Origin: Ensifer sp. LC163
Lineage (GTDB): Bacteria > Pseudomonadota > Alphaproteobacteria > Rhizobiales > Rhizobiaceae
DNA: 64,000 nt
NCBI RefSeq assembly: GCF_001695855.1
Contig: NZ_MBSS01000045.1
Span: 1 to 64,000, forward strand
Direction of reading: 5' to 3'
Position 1 is the first letter of the stretch; the number at the start of each line of letters is the position of its first letter. The notes under the pieces are model-generated. The model saw only the letters and a list, made by a program, of their open reading frames with translations. It did not search any database and was not told the DNA's origin. The position numbers and the translations under genes are program-made. Shown one piece after another: positions 1 to 9,721 of this stretch.

Positions 1-69
1 TCCACCAGGCGGAAGGTCGTCATCCTTGCTCCCAACGTTGACATTGACCAGCGCGTCGAGAGGCGAGAG

Positions 70-113
70 TGTCGCATCTCTAACTGGCCCAACTGTCGCA
101 TTACTAAATAGCC
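70..113 (+). mobile_element. Possible relic of an IS21-type transposon end (two direct repeats)
   Basis: Two 20-base direct repeats, at 70-89 and 94-113, share 16 of 20 positions; both begin TGTCGCAT and end in GCC. Multiple short TGT-starting repeats are typical of IS21-family termini. No transposase is visible, and the repeat orientation would put the element body to the right, where purC lies, so at best this is a relic. The rest of 1-269 shows no gene. Confidence 0.25.
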
Positions 114-269
114 ACTACAAACTTTGATCAGATAAGATAGATTATGGAACTATCCGATGTGCCCAAATACCGGTTTATGGGCGTGTTGTCCCCACTCTTA
201 GCTTGACCGGGCCGGCCCCGGCTGCTTAGTCATTCGCGACGAAACCCTCGTTTTTCAAGGCCCGATGCG

Positions 270-1226
270 ATGAGCGAATTGCGCGTTCTTTCAGATGCTT
301 TCATTCCAGAACTGCCAAACCGCTACAATGGCAAAGTGCGCGAAAACTATGATCTGCCTGGAGGCGAACGCATCATCATCGCGACCGACCGGTTGAGCGC
401 CTTCGACATCATTCTGACCTCGATTCCGCATAAGGGTCATGTGCTGACGCAGACGGCGCGCTACTGGTTCGAAGAAACCGCCGACATCTGCCCGAACCAT
501 GTGATCAGCTATCCCGACCCGAATGTCGTAATCGGCAAGCGACTCGACATCCTGCCGGTCGAAATCGTCGTGCGCGGCTATCTCGCTGGCACCACCAGCA
601 CGTCGATCCTGACGAAATATCGCAACGGCGAGCGCGACATGTACGGCATCCGTTTGCCCGACGGTCTGCGCGACAATCAAAAGCTTCCTCAAGCGATCAT
701 CACGCCGACCAGCAAGGCTTTCGACGGCGGCCATGACGAACCGCTTTCGGCCGACGAAATTCTCGAGCAAGGCCTCCTGACGCAGCAGCAGCTCGATACC
801 GTTTGGAGCTATGCGCTGGCGCTATTTGCACGCGGCCAGGCGCGCGCCGCCGAACGCGGCCTTATCCTCGTCGATACGAAGTACGAGTTCGGCACCGACA
901 AGGATGGCACCATCATCCTTGCCGATGAGATCCACACGCCCGACAGTAGCCGCTACTGGATCGCCGACAGCTACCAGCAGAGCTTCGAAAACGGCGAACG
1001 GCCGAAAAGCTTCGACAAGGATTTCGTGCGCGCATGGGTCACCGAACGCTGCGACCCCTACAAGGACCCAGTCCCGGAGATCCCGAGGGAACTCGTCGAG
1101 CAGACCTCGGTCGTCTACATCGAAGCCTATGAGAAGATCACCGGGCGGACGTTCGTTCCGAACCTTTCGGGTGCCACCGTTCTGGAGCGCATCCGCAAGA
1201 ACCTAGCCCCCTATTTCACGAAATAG
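270..1226 (+). CDS. purC: Phosphoribosylaminoimidazole-succinocarboxamide synthase, long form
   Basis: SAICAR synthase, the ATP-dependent ligase that joins aspartate to CAIR in purine synthesis; cytoplasmic. The N-terminal [10 protein letters not shown] segment (about residues 21-30), the [10 protein letters not shown] region (about 98-107), the [13 protein letters not shown] loop and the DTKYEFG motif are all family landmarks. At 318 residues it is the long type, like yeast Ade1, rather than the roughly 250-residue PurC usually found next to purS/purL. It stands alone here, without purine-gene neighbours, so it may be a second copy in the genome; that last point is inference. The ATG at 270 has only a weak ribosome-binding site. 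Confidence 0.93.
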   Translation: MSELRVLSDAFIPELPNRYNGKVRENYDLPGGERIIIATDRLSAFDIILTSIPHKGHVLTQTARYWFEETADICPNHVISYPDPNVVIGKRLDILPVEIVVRGYLAGTTSTSILTKYRNGERDMYGIRLPDGLRDNQKLPQAIITPTSKAFDGGHDEPLSADEILEQGLLTQQQLDTVWSYALALFARGQARAAERGLILVDTKYEFGTDKDGTIILADEIHTPDSSRYWIADSYQQSFENGERPKSFDKDFVRAWVTERCDPYKDPVPEIPRELVEQTSVVYIEAYEKITGRTFVPNLSGATVLERIRKNLAPYFTK

Positions 1227-1260
1227 ATCAGAATATTCGATATTTCGAACAATATGAAAT

Positions 1261-2097
1261 TCAGGCGTCGCCGAGCACGGGGACGTCGACCTCGAACTCG
1301 AGCCGCATCAGGTCGTAAGCCGGCTCGACATGGTCGGGTGTTTCGCCCTGGACAGTGTCGTAGTCGAGCGGCACATGCATGTGAGTGAGCACGGCTCTTT
1401 TCGGGCGCAGCCGTTCGATCCAGCCGAGAGATTGCACCAGCGACAGATGGCTCGGGTGAAACTTGTACTGCAGCGTATCGAGCACCAGAAGATCGAGACC
1501 ATCAAGTTTGCCGATCGTTTCCGGCGGAAAGTCGCTGACATCGCTGCAATAGGCGAAATCGCCGACGCGAAATCCGAGTGAATGAATATTGCCGTGAAAC
1601 TGCATCAAGGGCTGGAATGTGATCGGACCGCCTGCCCCTGCAATGACCACTGGCGACAGATCGTCGGCGATTATGTGCCCATCGACGATCGGCGGATAAC
1701 CGCTTCCGGGTGGCGATTCCAGGCAGTAATGAAACCCTTCGCGAATCCGGCCCATCGTGAAGGCATCGGCCCAGATCGGCACGCGCTTCCTGTTTTCAAT
1801 CACAAAGCCGCGCAAGTCGTCTATGCCATGCAGATGATCCGCATGCGCATGCGTGAAGAGCACAGCGTCGATGTGGTGGACATTTGCGGCCACCATCTGC
1901 GCGCGAAAGTCTGGGCCTGTGTCGATGACCACGGTCGTCTTGCCGCCATCCGGCGCGATCTGTTCCACCAGCAAGGCGGCGCGCATGCGGCGGTTCTTCG
2001 GATTTTCGGGATCGCAGGCGCCCCAATCACCGGTAATACGCGGCACGCCAGGCGACGAACCACAGCCGAGAATGGTGAAAGCGCGCCTGAATGCCAC
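1261..2097 (-). CDS. Metallo-beta-lactamase-fold hydrolase (PhnP-like)
   Basis: A cytoplasmic metal-dependent hydrolase of the PhnP/RNase Z-like branch. With the start used here the zinc motif HAHADH is at residues 83-88, followed by further metal-ligand regions (CSDVSDFP, LTHMHVPLD near the C-terminus). I chose the GTG at 2097 because it follows the TatD stop by one base (TGA-C-GTG), implying translational coupling; an upstream ATG at 2136 would overlap tatD by 38 bases and add an unlikely leader. The substrate is unknown; cyclic phosphodiester hydrolysis is known for PhnP but not shown for this branch. It is last in the block with metG and tatD. Confidence 0.85.
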   Translation of the reverse strand: MAFRRAFTILGCGSSPGVPRITGDWGACDPENPKNRRMRAALLVEQIAPDGGKTTVVIDTGPDFRAQMVAANVHHIDAVLFTHAHADHLHGIDDLRGFVIENRKRVPIWADAFTMGRIREGFHYCLESPPGSGYPPIVDGHIIADDLSPVVIAGAGGPITFQPLMQFHGNIHSLGFRVGDFAYCSDVSDFPPETIGKLDGLDLLVLDTLQYKFHPSHLSLVQSLGWIERLRPKRAVLTHMHVPLDYDTVQGETPDHVEPAYDLMRLEFEVDVPVLGDA

Positions 2098-2098
2098 G

Positions 2099-2878
2099 TC
2101 AGAGCCTCGGCATCTTGGAGAAGATACGCAAGGCATTTTCGGTGGTGAGCGATGCGATCTCGTCCTTCGTAACCCCGATCGTGTCGGCTAGAACTTCCGC
2201 CGTGTGCGCCACATAGGCGGGCTCGTTGCGCTTGCCGCGGAATGGCTTGGGCGCAAGATAGGGCGCGTCCGTCTCGACGATCATCCGATCATGCGGAACC
2301 GCCTTGGCGATCTCGCGTAGCTCCTCCGATTTCGGAAACGTCAGAATGCCGGAGAAGGAAACGTAGCCACCGAGCTCGACGCCGACGCGCGCCAGTTCCG
2401 GACCCGACGAAAAGCAATGCAGAAGGAAGGGGAAGGCCCCTCTCCCCGTCTCCTCGGTCAGGATCGCAGCCATGTCCTCATCGGCCGAGCGGCTGTGAAT
2501 GACAAGCGGCAAACCGGTTTGGCGCGCGGCAGCGATGTGCCGGCGCAGGCCTTCAGCCTGAGCGTCGCGCGGTGCGTTGTCGTAGAAGTAGTCGAGACCC
2601 GCCTCGCCGATCGCCACCACCTTCGGGTGCGCCGAAAGCCGGATGAGATCGTCTACGGTGATATCCAGCTCTTCATCCGCATTGTGCGGATGCGTACCGA
2701 CGGAACAGAAAACGTTCGGATAGGCCTCGGCGATCGCAAGGATCGTGTCGAACCGCTTCACGCGGGTGGAGATCGTGATCATCTGGCCGACGCCGGCCGC
2801 ACGCGCACGCTCGATGATGGCGTCGCGCTCGGCCTCGAAGTCGGGGAAATCCAGATGGCAATGCGTATCGATAAGCAT
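2099..2878 (-). CDS. tatD: TatD-family metal-dependent hydrolase
   Basis: A TIM-barrel amidohydrolase-type enzyme of 259 residues, the normal TatD length. The first metal pair is the HCH of THCHLD (residues 6-8). Later landmarks are GEAGLDYFYD, the LPLVIHSR strand, LLHCFSSG and the VETDAPYLAP motif. Family members act as DNases and probably other phosphodiesterases. It lies 12 bases downstream of metG and one base upstream of the hydrolase gene, so the three are probably one transcript. The metG-tatD order is common in alphaproteobacteria. Confidence 0.92.
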   Translation of the reverse strand: MLIDTHCHLDFPDFEAERDAIIERARAAGVGQMITISTRVKRFDTILAIAEAYPNVFCSVGTHPHNADEELDITVDDLIRLSAHPKVVAIGEAGLDYFYDNAPRDAQAEGLRRHIAAARQTGLPLVIHSRSADEDMAAILTEETGRGAFPFLLHCFSSGPELARVGVELGGYVSFSGILTFPKSEELREIAKAVPHDRMIVETDAPYLAPKPFRGKRNEPAYVAHTAEVLADTIGVTKDEIASLTTENALRIFSKMPRL

Positions 2879-2890
2879 GCTGATCGTGCC

Positions 2891-4444
2891 TTATTGCGCT
2901 TCCGGCGCGACGTAACGCGGGAAGACCGGCTTCGGGGCTTCCAGTGGCGTTCCAGAGACGAGGCGGCCCGCCTCGCCGAGTGCGGCAAAGTCGCGCTTGT
3001 CGGCCGGTGCGGCCACCAGGTCGAGCAGCTTTCCTGACGATTCCGGCATGAAGGGCTGCAGCAGGATGGCGATCTGGCGCACGACTTCTGCAGTAACATA
3101 AAGAACGGTTGCCATGCGTGCCGGATCGGTCTTTTTCAGCGCCCAGGGCTCCTGACCGGCGAAATAACGATCGGTTTCCGAAACGACCGCGATGATCGCG
3201 GCAAGAGCGCGGTGGATCATCTGCTTGCCCATTTCGTCGCGCGTGATCTCATGCAGCGCGTCGGCAGCAGCCAGCATCGCCTTGTCTTCATCGGTCAGCG
3301 CGCCGCAGACCGGAATCTGGCCGTCACAGTTCTTGACGATCATCGACAGCGAACGGCTCGCCAGATTGCCGATACCGTTGGCAAGATCGGAGTTGATGCG
3401 GGTTGCGATCCCCTCCTCGCTGTAGCTTCCGTCCTGGCCGAAGGAAACCTCGCGCAGGAAGAAGTAGCGGATCTGGTCGAGACCGAAATGCTCGACAAGA
3501 TTGAACGGATCGACGACGTTGCCGAGCGACTTCGACATCTTCTCACCCTTGTTGAGCAGGAAGCCGTGGGCGAAGACGCGCTTGGGCAGCGGCAGGCCGG
3601 CCGACATCAGGAAGGCGGGCCAATAGACCGCGTGGAAACGGATGATGTCCTTGCCGATGATGTGGATGTTCGCCGGCCAGAATTTCGCGCGCGGGCCCTG
3701 CGGATTGTCGAGATAGCCAGTTGCGGTGAGGTAGTTGGTGAGCGCGTCCACCCAGACATACATGACGTGGCCAGGATCGTTAGGCACCTTGATGCCCCAA
3801 TCGAAGGTGGTGCGCGAAACCGACAGGTCCTTGAGGCCGGACTTCACGAAGGAGATCACCTCGTTGCGGCGCTCGGCCGGGCCAATGAAATCAGGGGTCT
3901 CCTCGTAGTGCTTCAGCAGCTTTTCCTGATACTCCGACAGCTTGAAGAAGTAGCTCTGCTCCTCCACCCATTCGACGGGCGTGCCCTGCGGACCGTAACG
4001 CACGCCGTCGGCGCGAAGCTCGGTTTCGTTCTCCTGGTAGTAGGCTTCGTCGCGCACGGAATACCAGCCGGCATAGGAATCCTTGTAGAGGTCGCCCGCC
4101 TCGCCCATGCGGCTCCAGATGTCCTGCGACGCCTCGTGGTGGCGCTTCTCGGTGGTGCGGATGAAGTCGTCGTTGGATGCGTTCAGAAGCACCGCCATCT
4201 TCTGGAATTCCGAGGAATTCCGGTCGGCAAGTTCCTGCGGCGTCACGCCTTCGCGGCGCGCCGTCTGCTGCATCTTCTGCCCGTGTTCGTCCGTGCCTGT
4301 CAGGAAGAATACGTCCCGTCCGTCCAGGCGCTGGTAGCGCGCCATCGCATCCGTGGCGATCAACTCATAGGCGTGGCCGATATGCGGCTTGCCGTTCGGG
4401 TAGGAAATCGCGGTGGTGATGTAAAAGGGGGACGTGTCTCTCAT
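2891..4444 (-). CDS. metG: Methionyl-tRNA synthetase
   Basis: Class I aminoacyl-tRNA synthetase that charges tRNA-Met. The HIGH box (HIGH, residues 21-24) and the KMSKS loop (302-306) are intact. At 517 residues it is the short form, lacking the C-terminal EMAP-like tRNA-binding domain, and the insert near residues 120-150 has no zinc-binding cysteines. The ATG at 4444 gives the normal N-terminus ([11 protein letters not shown]); the open frame extends 37 codons further upstream but those residues do not look like MetRS. It heads the metG-tatD-hydrolase block. Confidence 0.96.
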   Translation of the reverse strand: MRDTSPFYITTAISYPNGKPHIGHAYELIATDAMARYQRLDGRDVFFLTGTDEHGQKMQQTARREGVTPQELADRNSSEFQKMAVLLNASNDDFIRTTEKRHHEASQDIWSRMGEAGDLYKDSYAGWYSVRDEAYYQENETELRADGVRYGPQGTPVEWVEEQSYFFKLSEYQEKLLKHYEETPDFIGPAERRNEVISFVKSGLKDLSVSRTTFDWGIKVPNDPGHVMYVWVDALTNYLTATGYLDNPQGPRAKFWPANIHIIGKDIIRFHAVYWPAFLMSAGLPLPKRVFAHGFLLNKGEKMSKSLGNVVDPFNLVEHFGLDQIRYFFLREVSFGQDGSYSEEGIATRINSDLANGIGNLASRSLSMIVKNCDGQIPVCGALTDEDKAMLAAADALHEITRDEMGKQMIHRALAAIIAVVSETDRYFAGQEPWALKKTDPARMATVLYVTAEVVRQIAILLQPFMPESSGKLLDLVAAPADKRDFAALGEAGRLVSGTPLEAPKPVFPRYVAPEAQ

Positions 4445-4623
4445 AGGCGGATTCAATCTATCTCGGATAAAGCTACCGACGCTCTTAGCGCATACGCCGC
4501 GAGGAAGGAACCGGGAGATAGGAGAAAAGCCCGAACCGGAAGCCTTGGTCGACATCCCTGCCCGCTTGTGTCGGAACGAAGGAAATAATAGAACAAAACA
4601 GAAACTGACTCAAAGGAACCGCC

Positions 4624-4929
4624 ATGTTGCGCCGGCTTGGACATCAATTTGAAATGGCATCGGCCCGCTATGCAGAAGACAATGGCATCGAGCGGGATGC
4701 GGACTGGTTCATACTCAAGATGCAGGAGGAAATCGGCGAACTGACCCAAGCCTGGAACGAGCGCACCGGCCGCGGCAGGCGGCATGGAAAATCAGAAGGC
4801 GAATTGCAGATCGATATGGCGGACGAAGCTGCGGACCTGCTGGGTCACGTGCTGCTTTTCGCCCACCATCACGATCTGGATCTCGTCGCGGCAATCAAGC
4901 GCAAATGGAAGTTTCAGGTCGAGCTATAG
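4624..4929 (+). CDS. MazG-like nucleotide pyrophosphohydrolase
   Basis: A 101-residue all-alpha NTP pyrophosphohydrolase of the MazG superfamily. The metal-binding pattern is clear: KMQEEIGELTQAW near residues 33-45 supplies the ExxE helix and MADEAADLLGHVL near 66-78 the second acidic helix. Such proteins hydrolyse non-canonical NTPs or have related house-cleaning roles; the substrate here is unknown. A ribosome-binding site (AAGGAACC) precedes the ATG. It is divergent from metG and its last six bases overlap the end of convergent holB. Confidence 0.85.
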   Translation: MLRRLGHQFEMASARYAEDNGIERDADWFILKMQEEIGELTQAWNERTGRGRRHGKSEGELQIDMADEAADLLGHVLLFAHHHDLDLVAAIKRKWKFQVEL

Positions 4930-5955
4930 CGCTGCCTTGACGTCGTCCAGCAGCGAAAGAATGGTTTGCTTGCGATCGAGATTATAGGCGTCGCTGACCG
5001 TGAGGCGTTCCCCAGTCGTGGCCGAAAGCCGGGCGAAACGCTCGGCGCGCATGATATCTCCGGCAACGGCCGCATCGCGGGCTTCCCGCATGAGCCGACC
5101 TGTCAGCAGCGACGTGAAGAAATCGAAGATCGTTTCGCTGTCCTTTGCCGAAAGAACGTCCGCAAGCTTATGGATGTCCTTGCGGATCGCCGGCCCCTGC
5201 CCTGCAAGGATCGCCTCGAACGTCGCGGCGATCTCCAGGCCGCCGTAATTGATGAGCTTCAGCGCCTCCGCGACGCTGCCATTGGCAGCGGCCAGAACGC
5301 GGTCGGCATTTTCGCTCTCAGGATCGAAGCCGAGATGATCGAGCGCCTGGCGCAATGCCGGCGGCTCCAACGGCTTCAGCCGCAGCGGCAGGCAGCGCGA
5401 ACGGATCGTCGGCAGCAGCTTACCAGGCGCATGGGTCAGCACCAGGAACAGCGACCGGCGCGGCGGTTCCTCGAGAATTTTCAGGATGGCGTTGGCCGCG
5501 TTCCGGTTGAGATCGTCGGCCGGATCGATGATGACGATGCGCCAGTTGCCGGTACCGGATGTCTGCGAGAAAAACTTGCCGGCCCGTCGGACCTCGTCGA
5601 CAGTGATCGCCCCCTTGACCCTGCCCGTCTTCTCGTCGACCGGCCGTGTCAGGTGCAGAAGATTGTGCGATGCGCCGGAGGCCAGTTGCCGCCCGACGAT
5701 CGATGCGGGGTCGGGATCCTGCAGGCTTTCGGGCGCGCTCGCCGGATCCGGGTGATTGAGGATGTGGCTGGCGAAGCGAAACGCAAGTGTAGCCTTACCG
5801 ATACCCTCCGGCCCTTCGATGAGAATGGCGTGGTGTCCCTTGCCCGATCGGTAGCTCTGCGCCAGAAACGCTTCAGCCTGCTCGTGGCCAAACAACCGGC
5901 TGTTCTTCACCGGCGCGATTGCCCCCTCAAGCACCCCTGGCGCTTCCGTCGTCAT
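4924..5955 (-). CDS. holB: DNA polymerase III subunit delta prime
   Basis: Clamp-loader subunit, 343 residues. An AAA+ P-loop is visible (GPEGIGKAT, about 48-56), followed by the DEVR region and the LKILEEPP and TIRSRC motifs (sensor-1 and SRC arginine finger) typical of delta prime. The ATG at 5955 overlaps the tmk stop in an ATGA, so the two are translationally coupled, as in many alphaproteobacteria. The open frame continues 40 codons upstream inside tmk, but those residues are not homologous-looking. Confidence 0.94.
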   Translation of the reverse strand: MTTEAPGVLEGAIAPVKNSRLFGHEQAEAFLAQSYRSGKGHHAILIEGPEGIGKATLAFRFASHILNHPDPASAPESLQDPDPASIVGRQLASGASHNLLHLTRPVDEKTGRVKGAITVDEVRRAGKFFSQTSGTGNWRIVIIDPADDLNRNAANAILKILEEPPRRSLFLVLTHAPGKLLPTIRSRCLPLRLKPLEPPALRQALDHLGFDPESENADRVLAAANGSVAEALKLINYGGLEIAATFEAILAGQGPAIRKDIHKLADVLSAKDSETIFDFFTSLLTGRLMREARDAAVAGDIMRAERFARLSATTGERLTVSDAYNLDRKQTILSLLDDVKAAL

Positions 5956-6632
5956 GGTGTGGATCCCGCGTTCGAAGGCGCGGGCACGTCGGCGTTGGCA
6001 AGCAAGCTCTCGACGAGCCCGAGCACCTCCGCAGCTATCGCCTCGGCAGACTGCGTCGCGTCGATGACACGGCACCTGTCCGGATTCGTGTTTGCGATAT
6101 CGAGGAAAGCCTCGCGCCGCTTTTCATGCGTCTCCAACTCCTCCTTCTCGAAACGATCCGGGCTTTCGTCTCCGGCGCGGCGTTGGGCGCGCTCCAGACC
6201 GATAGTCGCCGGCAGATCGAAAATCACCGTCCGGTCCGGAACGACGCCGTTGACGGCAACCCGCTCCAGCGTCTCGACGAAGGCCGGCTCCAGATTGCCG
6301 GTGATACCCTGGTATACGCGCGACGAATCCATGAATCGGTCGCAGAGCACGATGGTTCCCTTGGCCAGCGCCGGCCGAATGACCTCTTCGACATGGTCGC
6401 TGCGCGCCGCAGCAAACAGGATCGCCTCCATTCGTACACCGAACGCTTCGGCCGCTCCCGAAAGTAGCACATGGCGCACCGCTTCGGCCCCGACCGATCC
6501 ACCCGGCTCACGTGTCGTCAGCACCTCATGGCCGAGCGCCCGCAGAGAATCGGCGAGCAGGCGCAACTGGGTCGATTTGCCGGCCCCTTCCCCGCCCTCG
6601 AATGTTACAAACAGACCTTTTGCCAGCGGCAC
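5952..6632 (-). CDS. tmk: Thymidylate kinase
   Basis: Phosphorylates dTMP to dTDP. The P-loop is at residues 12-21 ([10 protein letters not shown]), the TREPGG motif follows near 40-45, and the substrate-binding [12 protein letters not shown] segment is present near 97-108. Length (226 residues) is slightly above the bacterial norm because of a short C-terminal tail. It lies upstream of holB in an ATGA overlap and downstream of the DacF-like gene on the same strand, so dac-like/tmk/holB probably form one operon. Confidence 0.95.
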   Translation of the reverse strand: MPLAKGLFVTFEGGEGAGKSTQLRLLADSLRALGHEVLTTREPGGSVGAEAVRHVLLSGAAEAFGVRMEAILFAAARSDHVEEVIRPALAKGTIVLCDRFMDSSRVYQGITGNLEPAFVETLERVAVNGVVPDRTVIFDLPATIGLERAQRRAGDESPDRFEKEELETHEKRREAFLDIANTNPDRCRVIDATQSAEAIAAEVLGLVESLLANADVPAPSNAGSTP

Positions 6633-6712
6633 AGTGCTTTCCTATATCGGCATGCGATTTGGCCCTGTTTAGCCGATTGGTCCAGCCGATGAAACCGTTA
6701 GCACCGGTTTTG

Positions 6713-7873
6713 TTACAGCCAGAAGAAGAGCAGTTCCTGCAGGGCGTCGAGCGCTCGGCTCGCCAGAGTGCCTTGGCCCACCGCCCCGGCCGTCTTGACC
6801 GGAACCTCGCGCAGCAACCGCTCGCCGTTCCAAAGCCGCACCAAGCCGACCACGGCTCCAGCCTCTACCGGTGCGCGCAGCGGCCATTTGTAGACGACAC
6901 GGGCCGTCAGGCGCTCCGGGTTGTTGACCGGCAACAGCACATCGACCGGGCCGCCGGCCACGAGCGCCACATGGGAGGTTGCCCCGCCATAAACGCTGGC
7001 CTCGCCGATCACTTCGCCGTCGGCAAAGATCCGTCGCTTTTCGAATGCCGTCATCGCCCAGTCGAGCACCTTGCGGCTCTCCTCGATGCGCTCCTTATCC
7101 GTCTCCAGCCCGCCCATCGCGAGATAGACGCGGCGATCGCCACGCTGCATCGATGCCGCCAGCGAAAAGCCGTAGCCCTCCGCAAACCCCGTGGCGAGGC
7201 CGTCAACGCCGACATTGGCCGCGATCAACGGGTTCTTGTTGCGTTGAAGGATCTTGTTCCACTCGAATTCAGGCTGAGAGTAGAGCCGATAGAGATCAGC
7301 GTGCGCCTCGTGCAAATGACGGGTCAACGTCACCAGTTCACTCATGGTGATCCGGTTTTGCGGATCAGGCAGCCCAGTGGCATTGCGGAACGTGGCGATC
7401 GGCATGCCGAGCTCGCGGGCCCGCGCGGTCATCTTGTCGGCAAAGGCAGCTTCGCTGCCAGCCATACCCTCGCCGAGGATGATGCAGGCATCGTTGGCAA
7501 GCTGAACCGCCACCCCCTGCAGCAAATCGGCCACGCGGATGCGTGACTTCAGCGCCGCAAACATCGTCGAGGTGCCGGACGGCGCACCGCCGGTGCGCCA
7601 TGCGTGTTCGGAAACGTCGAAGACCGTCTCGGCCGAAAGCTCGCCCTTGGCGATCGCCTCGGCGACCACCTCCATCGTCATCAATTTGGCAAGCGAGGCG
7701 GGCGGAACCGGCTCGTTCTCGGCGCGGGAAAACAGGACGGTGCCGGTTTCGGCATCCACCAGCAGGATCTGCTTCGCCTTGGTGTCGAACGCCACCGGCT
7801 GTGTCTGGGCCGCCGCAGCACCCGCGAGCAACGCCGCACAGCAGAACGCGACCGAAAGCATCTTCAAGCGCAT
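6713..7873 (-). CDS. D-alanyl-D-alanine carboxypeptidase-like protein with altered SxN and KTG motifs
   Basis: Exported peptidase S11 (low-molecular-mass PBP) homologue of 386 residues, with a signal peptide over residues 1-22 (AGAAAA cleavage region). The nucleophile motif SxxK is intact (SLAK, 60-63). The other two active-site motifs are changed: where PBP5-type enzymes have SGN or SAN, this reads LAN (125-127), and where they have KTG, it reads ATG (227-229). I checked both codons in the DNA (7499-7501 and 7193-7195). A C-terminal PBP5-type domain and a final hydrophobic stretch (ALQELLFFWL) follow. By family knowledge, loss of these residues should abolish or strongly alter carboxypeptidase activity. 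The start at 7873 gives a clean signal peptide. It lies upstream of tmk. Confidence 0.88.
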   Translation of the reverse strand: MRLKMLSVAFCCAALLAGAAAAQTQPVAFDTKAKQILLVDAETGTVLFSRAENEPVPPASLAKLMTMEVVAEAIAKGELSAETVFDVSEHAWRTGGAPSGTSTMFAALKSRIRVADLLQGVAVQLANDACIILGEGMAGSEAAFADKMTARARELGMPIATFRNATGLPDPQNRITMSELVTLTRHLHEAHADLYRLYSQPEFEWNKILQRNKNPLIAANVGVDGLATGFAEGYGFSLAASMQRGDRRVYLAMGGLETDKERIEESRKVLDWAMTAFEKRRIFADGEVIGEASVYGGATSHVALVAGGPVDVLLPVNNPERLTARVVYKWPLRAPVEAGAVVGLVRLWNGERLLREVPVKTAGAVGQGTLASRALDALQELLFFWL

Positions 7874-7933
7874 GGGAAACTCCGGTTTCCCATTGGGCAT
7901 AGCAGCGTCGTCAGAATGGCACAACGCCCGGGA

Positions 7934-8965
7934 TTACCGGATCGACCCGGATCTGCCTTGGCGCTTGGCATGGGCAACGATGGATTCGGGTGTAAGCGGA
8001 TTGGTCTCGACCATGATCGCTTCAAACGGCGATTCCGCATCGCTTACCCGCACTTCCACGTAGGCGGCCGCATAGGCCATGTTGCCGTCTGGCACCGGAA
8101 TGTATTCCGGCCGCTCGCGCGGTATCGGCCCGATGTCCGGCAGCATGACGAACTCGTTCAGCGACTGCGGCGCAGCAAACTGCGGGACAGGCGCAGCAAG
8201 GGCCGTCACCGGGCCACCGGTATCAAGCGATGACTTTGATGGAATGGTCAGCGTTCCCAACTGGTTGCGCATCGGCTCATTCGAGGCAACCATCACGCCG
8301 GTCGCGATCTGGCCTTCCGGCATGACGCCGGGGCTGCGATCGCCCTTGGTGACATAGGATGCCATCAGATATGGCATATCGTTGCCTTCGAGCGGTGCGC
8401 GGCCGACATATTGCACACGAACTTTGGCGCTGCCCTTCTGCTTGATATCGAGCAGATCTGCTGTTTTCGACGACACGTCGATGATACGGCCGTACTCATA
8501 AGGACCGCGATCGTTCACGCGAACGATGACCGATGTGCCGTTTTCCGTATTGGTAACGCGCGCATAGCTCGGCAACGGGAATGTCGGATGGGCCGCCGAA
8601 AGATGGAGCTTGTCATAGACTTCGCCATTGGCGGTTAAGCGACCGTGGAAAGCCGAGCCGTACCAGGACGCGACACCTGTTTTGTTGTAGCCGAAATCTT
8701 CCTTCGGCTGATACCACTTGCCCTTGACCTGATAGGCCTTGCCGACTTGGAATCGGCCGCCGCCCTTCGGGATATTCTTGCCGGTGGCGACACGGGGGCT
8801 TGCCTTCACGCCGTAAACCGACTCGGCGAAGTATTCCTTGCTTCTCGGCTTGCTCTTCTTGATACTGGACGTGGATCCGCAAGCCGCAAGCGTTGCGCAA
8901 AGCACGGGAACCGCCGCAAGGTGCAGTCCCTTGATCAAATATGCCGCATTTTTACTGGATGTCAT
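7934..8965 (-). CDS. rlpA: RlpA-type septal-ring lytic transglycosylase, lipoprotein
   Basis: A 343-residue lipoprotein with lipobox LAAC at 26-29. The double-psi beta-barrel lies roughly at residues 100-190: GVASWYG, TANGE, SAAHPTFPLP and RVNDRGPY are present, so the Glu, His and Asp positions described for Pseudomonas RlpA are all kept. No C-terminal SPOR domain is visible; instead there is a Pro-rich tail. Members cleave denuded peptidoglycan during separation. The ATG at 8965 is preferred to a GTG three codons upstream. It precedes the dac-like gene by 60 bases on the same strand. Confidence 0.88.
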   Translation of the reverse strand: MTSSKNAAYLIKGLHLAAVPVLCATLAACGSTSSIKKSKPRSKEYFAESVYGVKASPRVATGKNIPKGGGRFQVGKAYQVKGKWYQPKEDFGYNKTGVASWYGSAFHGRLTANGEVYDKLHLSAAHPTFPLPSYARVTNTENGTSVIVRVNDRGPYEYGRIIDVSSKTADLLDIKQKGSAKVRVQYVGRAPLEGNDMPYLMASYVTKGDRSPGVMPEGQIATGVMVASNEPMRNQLGTLTIPSKSSLDTGGPVTALAAPVPQFAAPQSLNEFVMLPDIGPIPRERPEYIPVPDGNMAYAAAYVEVRVSDAESPFEAIMVETNPLTPESIVAHAKRQGRSGSIR

Positions 8966-9241
8966 CTGTCCCACAACATCATTCGAACAAGCCGTACTCG
9001 AAACCTTCCACTCTTGCCCCCAGCGGAAATCTCGGCGTCCCGAAACGGAACAGTCGAGTAATCATGACAGCAACAAGGCAAAATTGCGAACCGGCGAATG
9101 GCCAGCCGCCCGAAATCTCCAGTTATGGTTTACGAATGGTTATGGCGACGAAGTGAGCAGCGGATCCGCTGAGAAAATCTTGCAGCCCGCGCATGTTAAA
9201 TCTTGCAAAGCGGCAAGGCTTCGCGCAATAACGCCCTGCCC

Positions 9242-9331
9242 GGAGGAGTGGCCGAGCGGTTTAAGGCACCGGTCTTGAAAACCGGCGTGCGTGAAAGCGT
9301 ACCGTGGGTTCGAATCCCACCTCCTCCGCCA
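9242..9331 (+). tRNA. tRNA-Ser (anticodon TGA)
   Basis: A 90-base tRNA with the long variable arm of class II. The 7-bp acceptor stem pairs GGAGGAG with CTCCTCC, the anticodon loop reads CTTGAAA (anticodon TGA), the T loop is GTTCGAATC, and the CCA end is encoded. It reads UCN serine codons. Confidence 0.97.
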
Positions 9332-9556
9332 TCGACTGCCTCATTTTTCTCCACCCGTTACTGAGTTGCACCGCCAAACAGGTGTTCCGACCGCGGCCGC
9401 ATACCAGTTTTGCGGGCAACGCCCGCCATCGCAGCAACACTGGCGCGTGCAATTGCCAACCTGCAGCCAGGTCCGCTTGCCATCCCGGATGATTTGAGGG
9501 AGAATCCGATTCCGGCCCCTCGAGGCCTGGCCAATCTCCCACAACTGGAGAAAACC

Positions 9557-9721
9557 ATGCCTCTTAAATATCTGATGACAGCCGCTTTTCTCGCTGTTCT
9601 GACGCTTTCCGGATGTGCAAGCACCGGCGATGCGAACACAACCTATGCGCAATGGCAGGGGCCATTGCCCGTGCCCGATCCGTCTGCCGCAAGTCCGGGC
9701 GGTTTCCGTCTCAGCTACTGA
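9557..9721 (+). CDS. Small lipoprotein, 54 residues (paralogue of the one at 34852)
   Basis: Starts at the ATG preceded by ACTGGAG. It has a short lipoprotein signal with lipobox LSGC (cysteine about residue 20), then about 34 residues containing an STGxxNTTY stretch. A second 54-residue lipoprotein at 34852-35016 has the same length, the same signal layout and the shared NTTY segment after the lipobox. Function is unknown. It lies alone after tRNA-Ser; 9332-9556 is leader sequence without another gene. Confidence 0.7.
   Translation: MPLKYLMTAAFLAVLTLSGCASTGDANTTYAQWQGPLPVPDPSAASPGGFRLSY

Noticed and set aside
9261-9542. Minus-strand open frame containing a GFEPTVRFHARRFSRPVP-type peptide
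   Set aside because: It runs across tRNA-Ser; this is the familiar false protein produced by translating a tRNA gene antisense.
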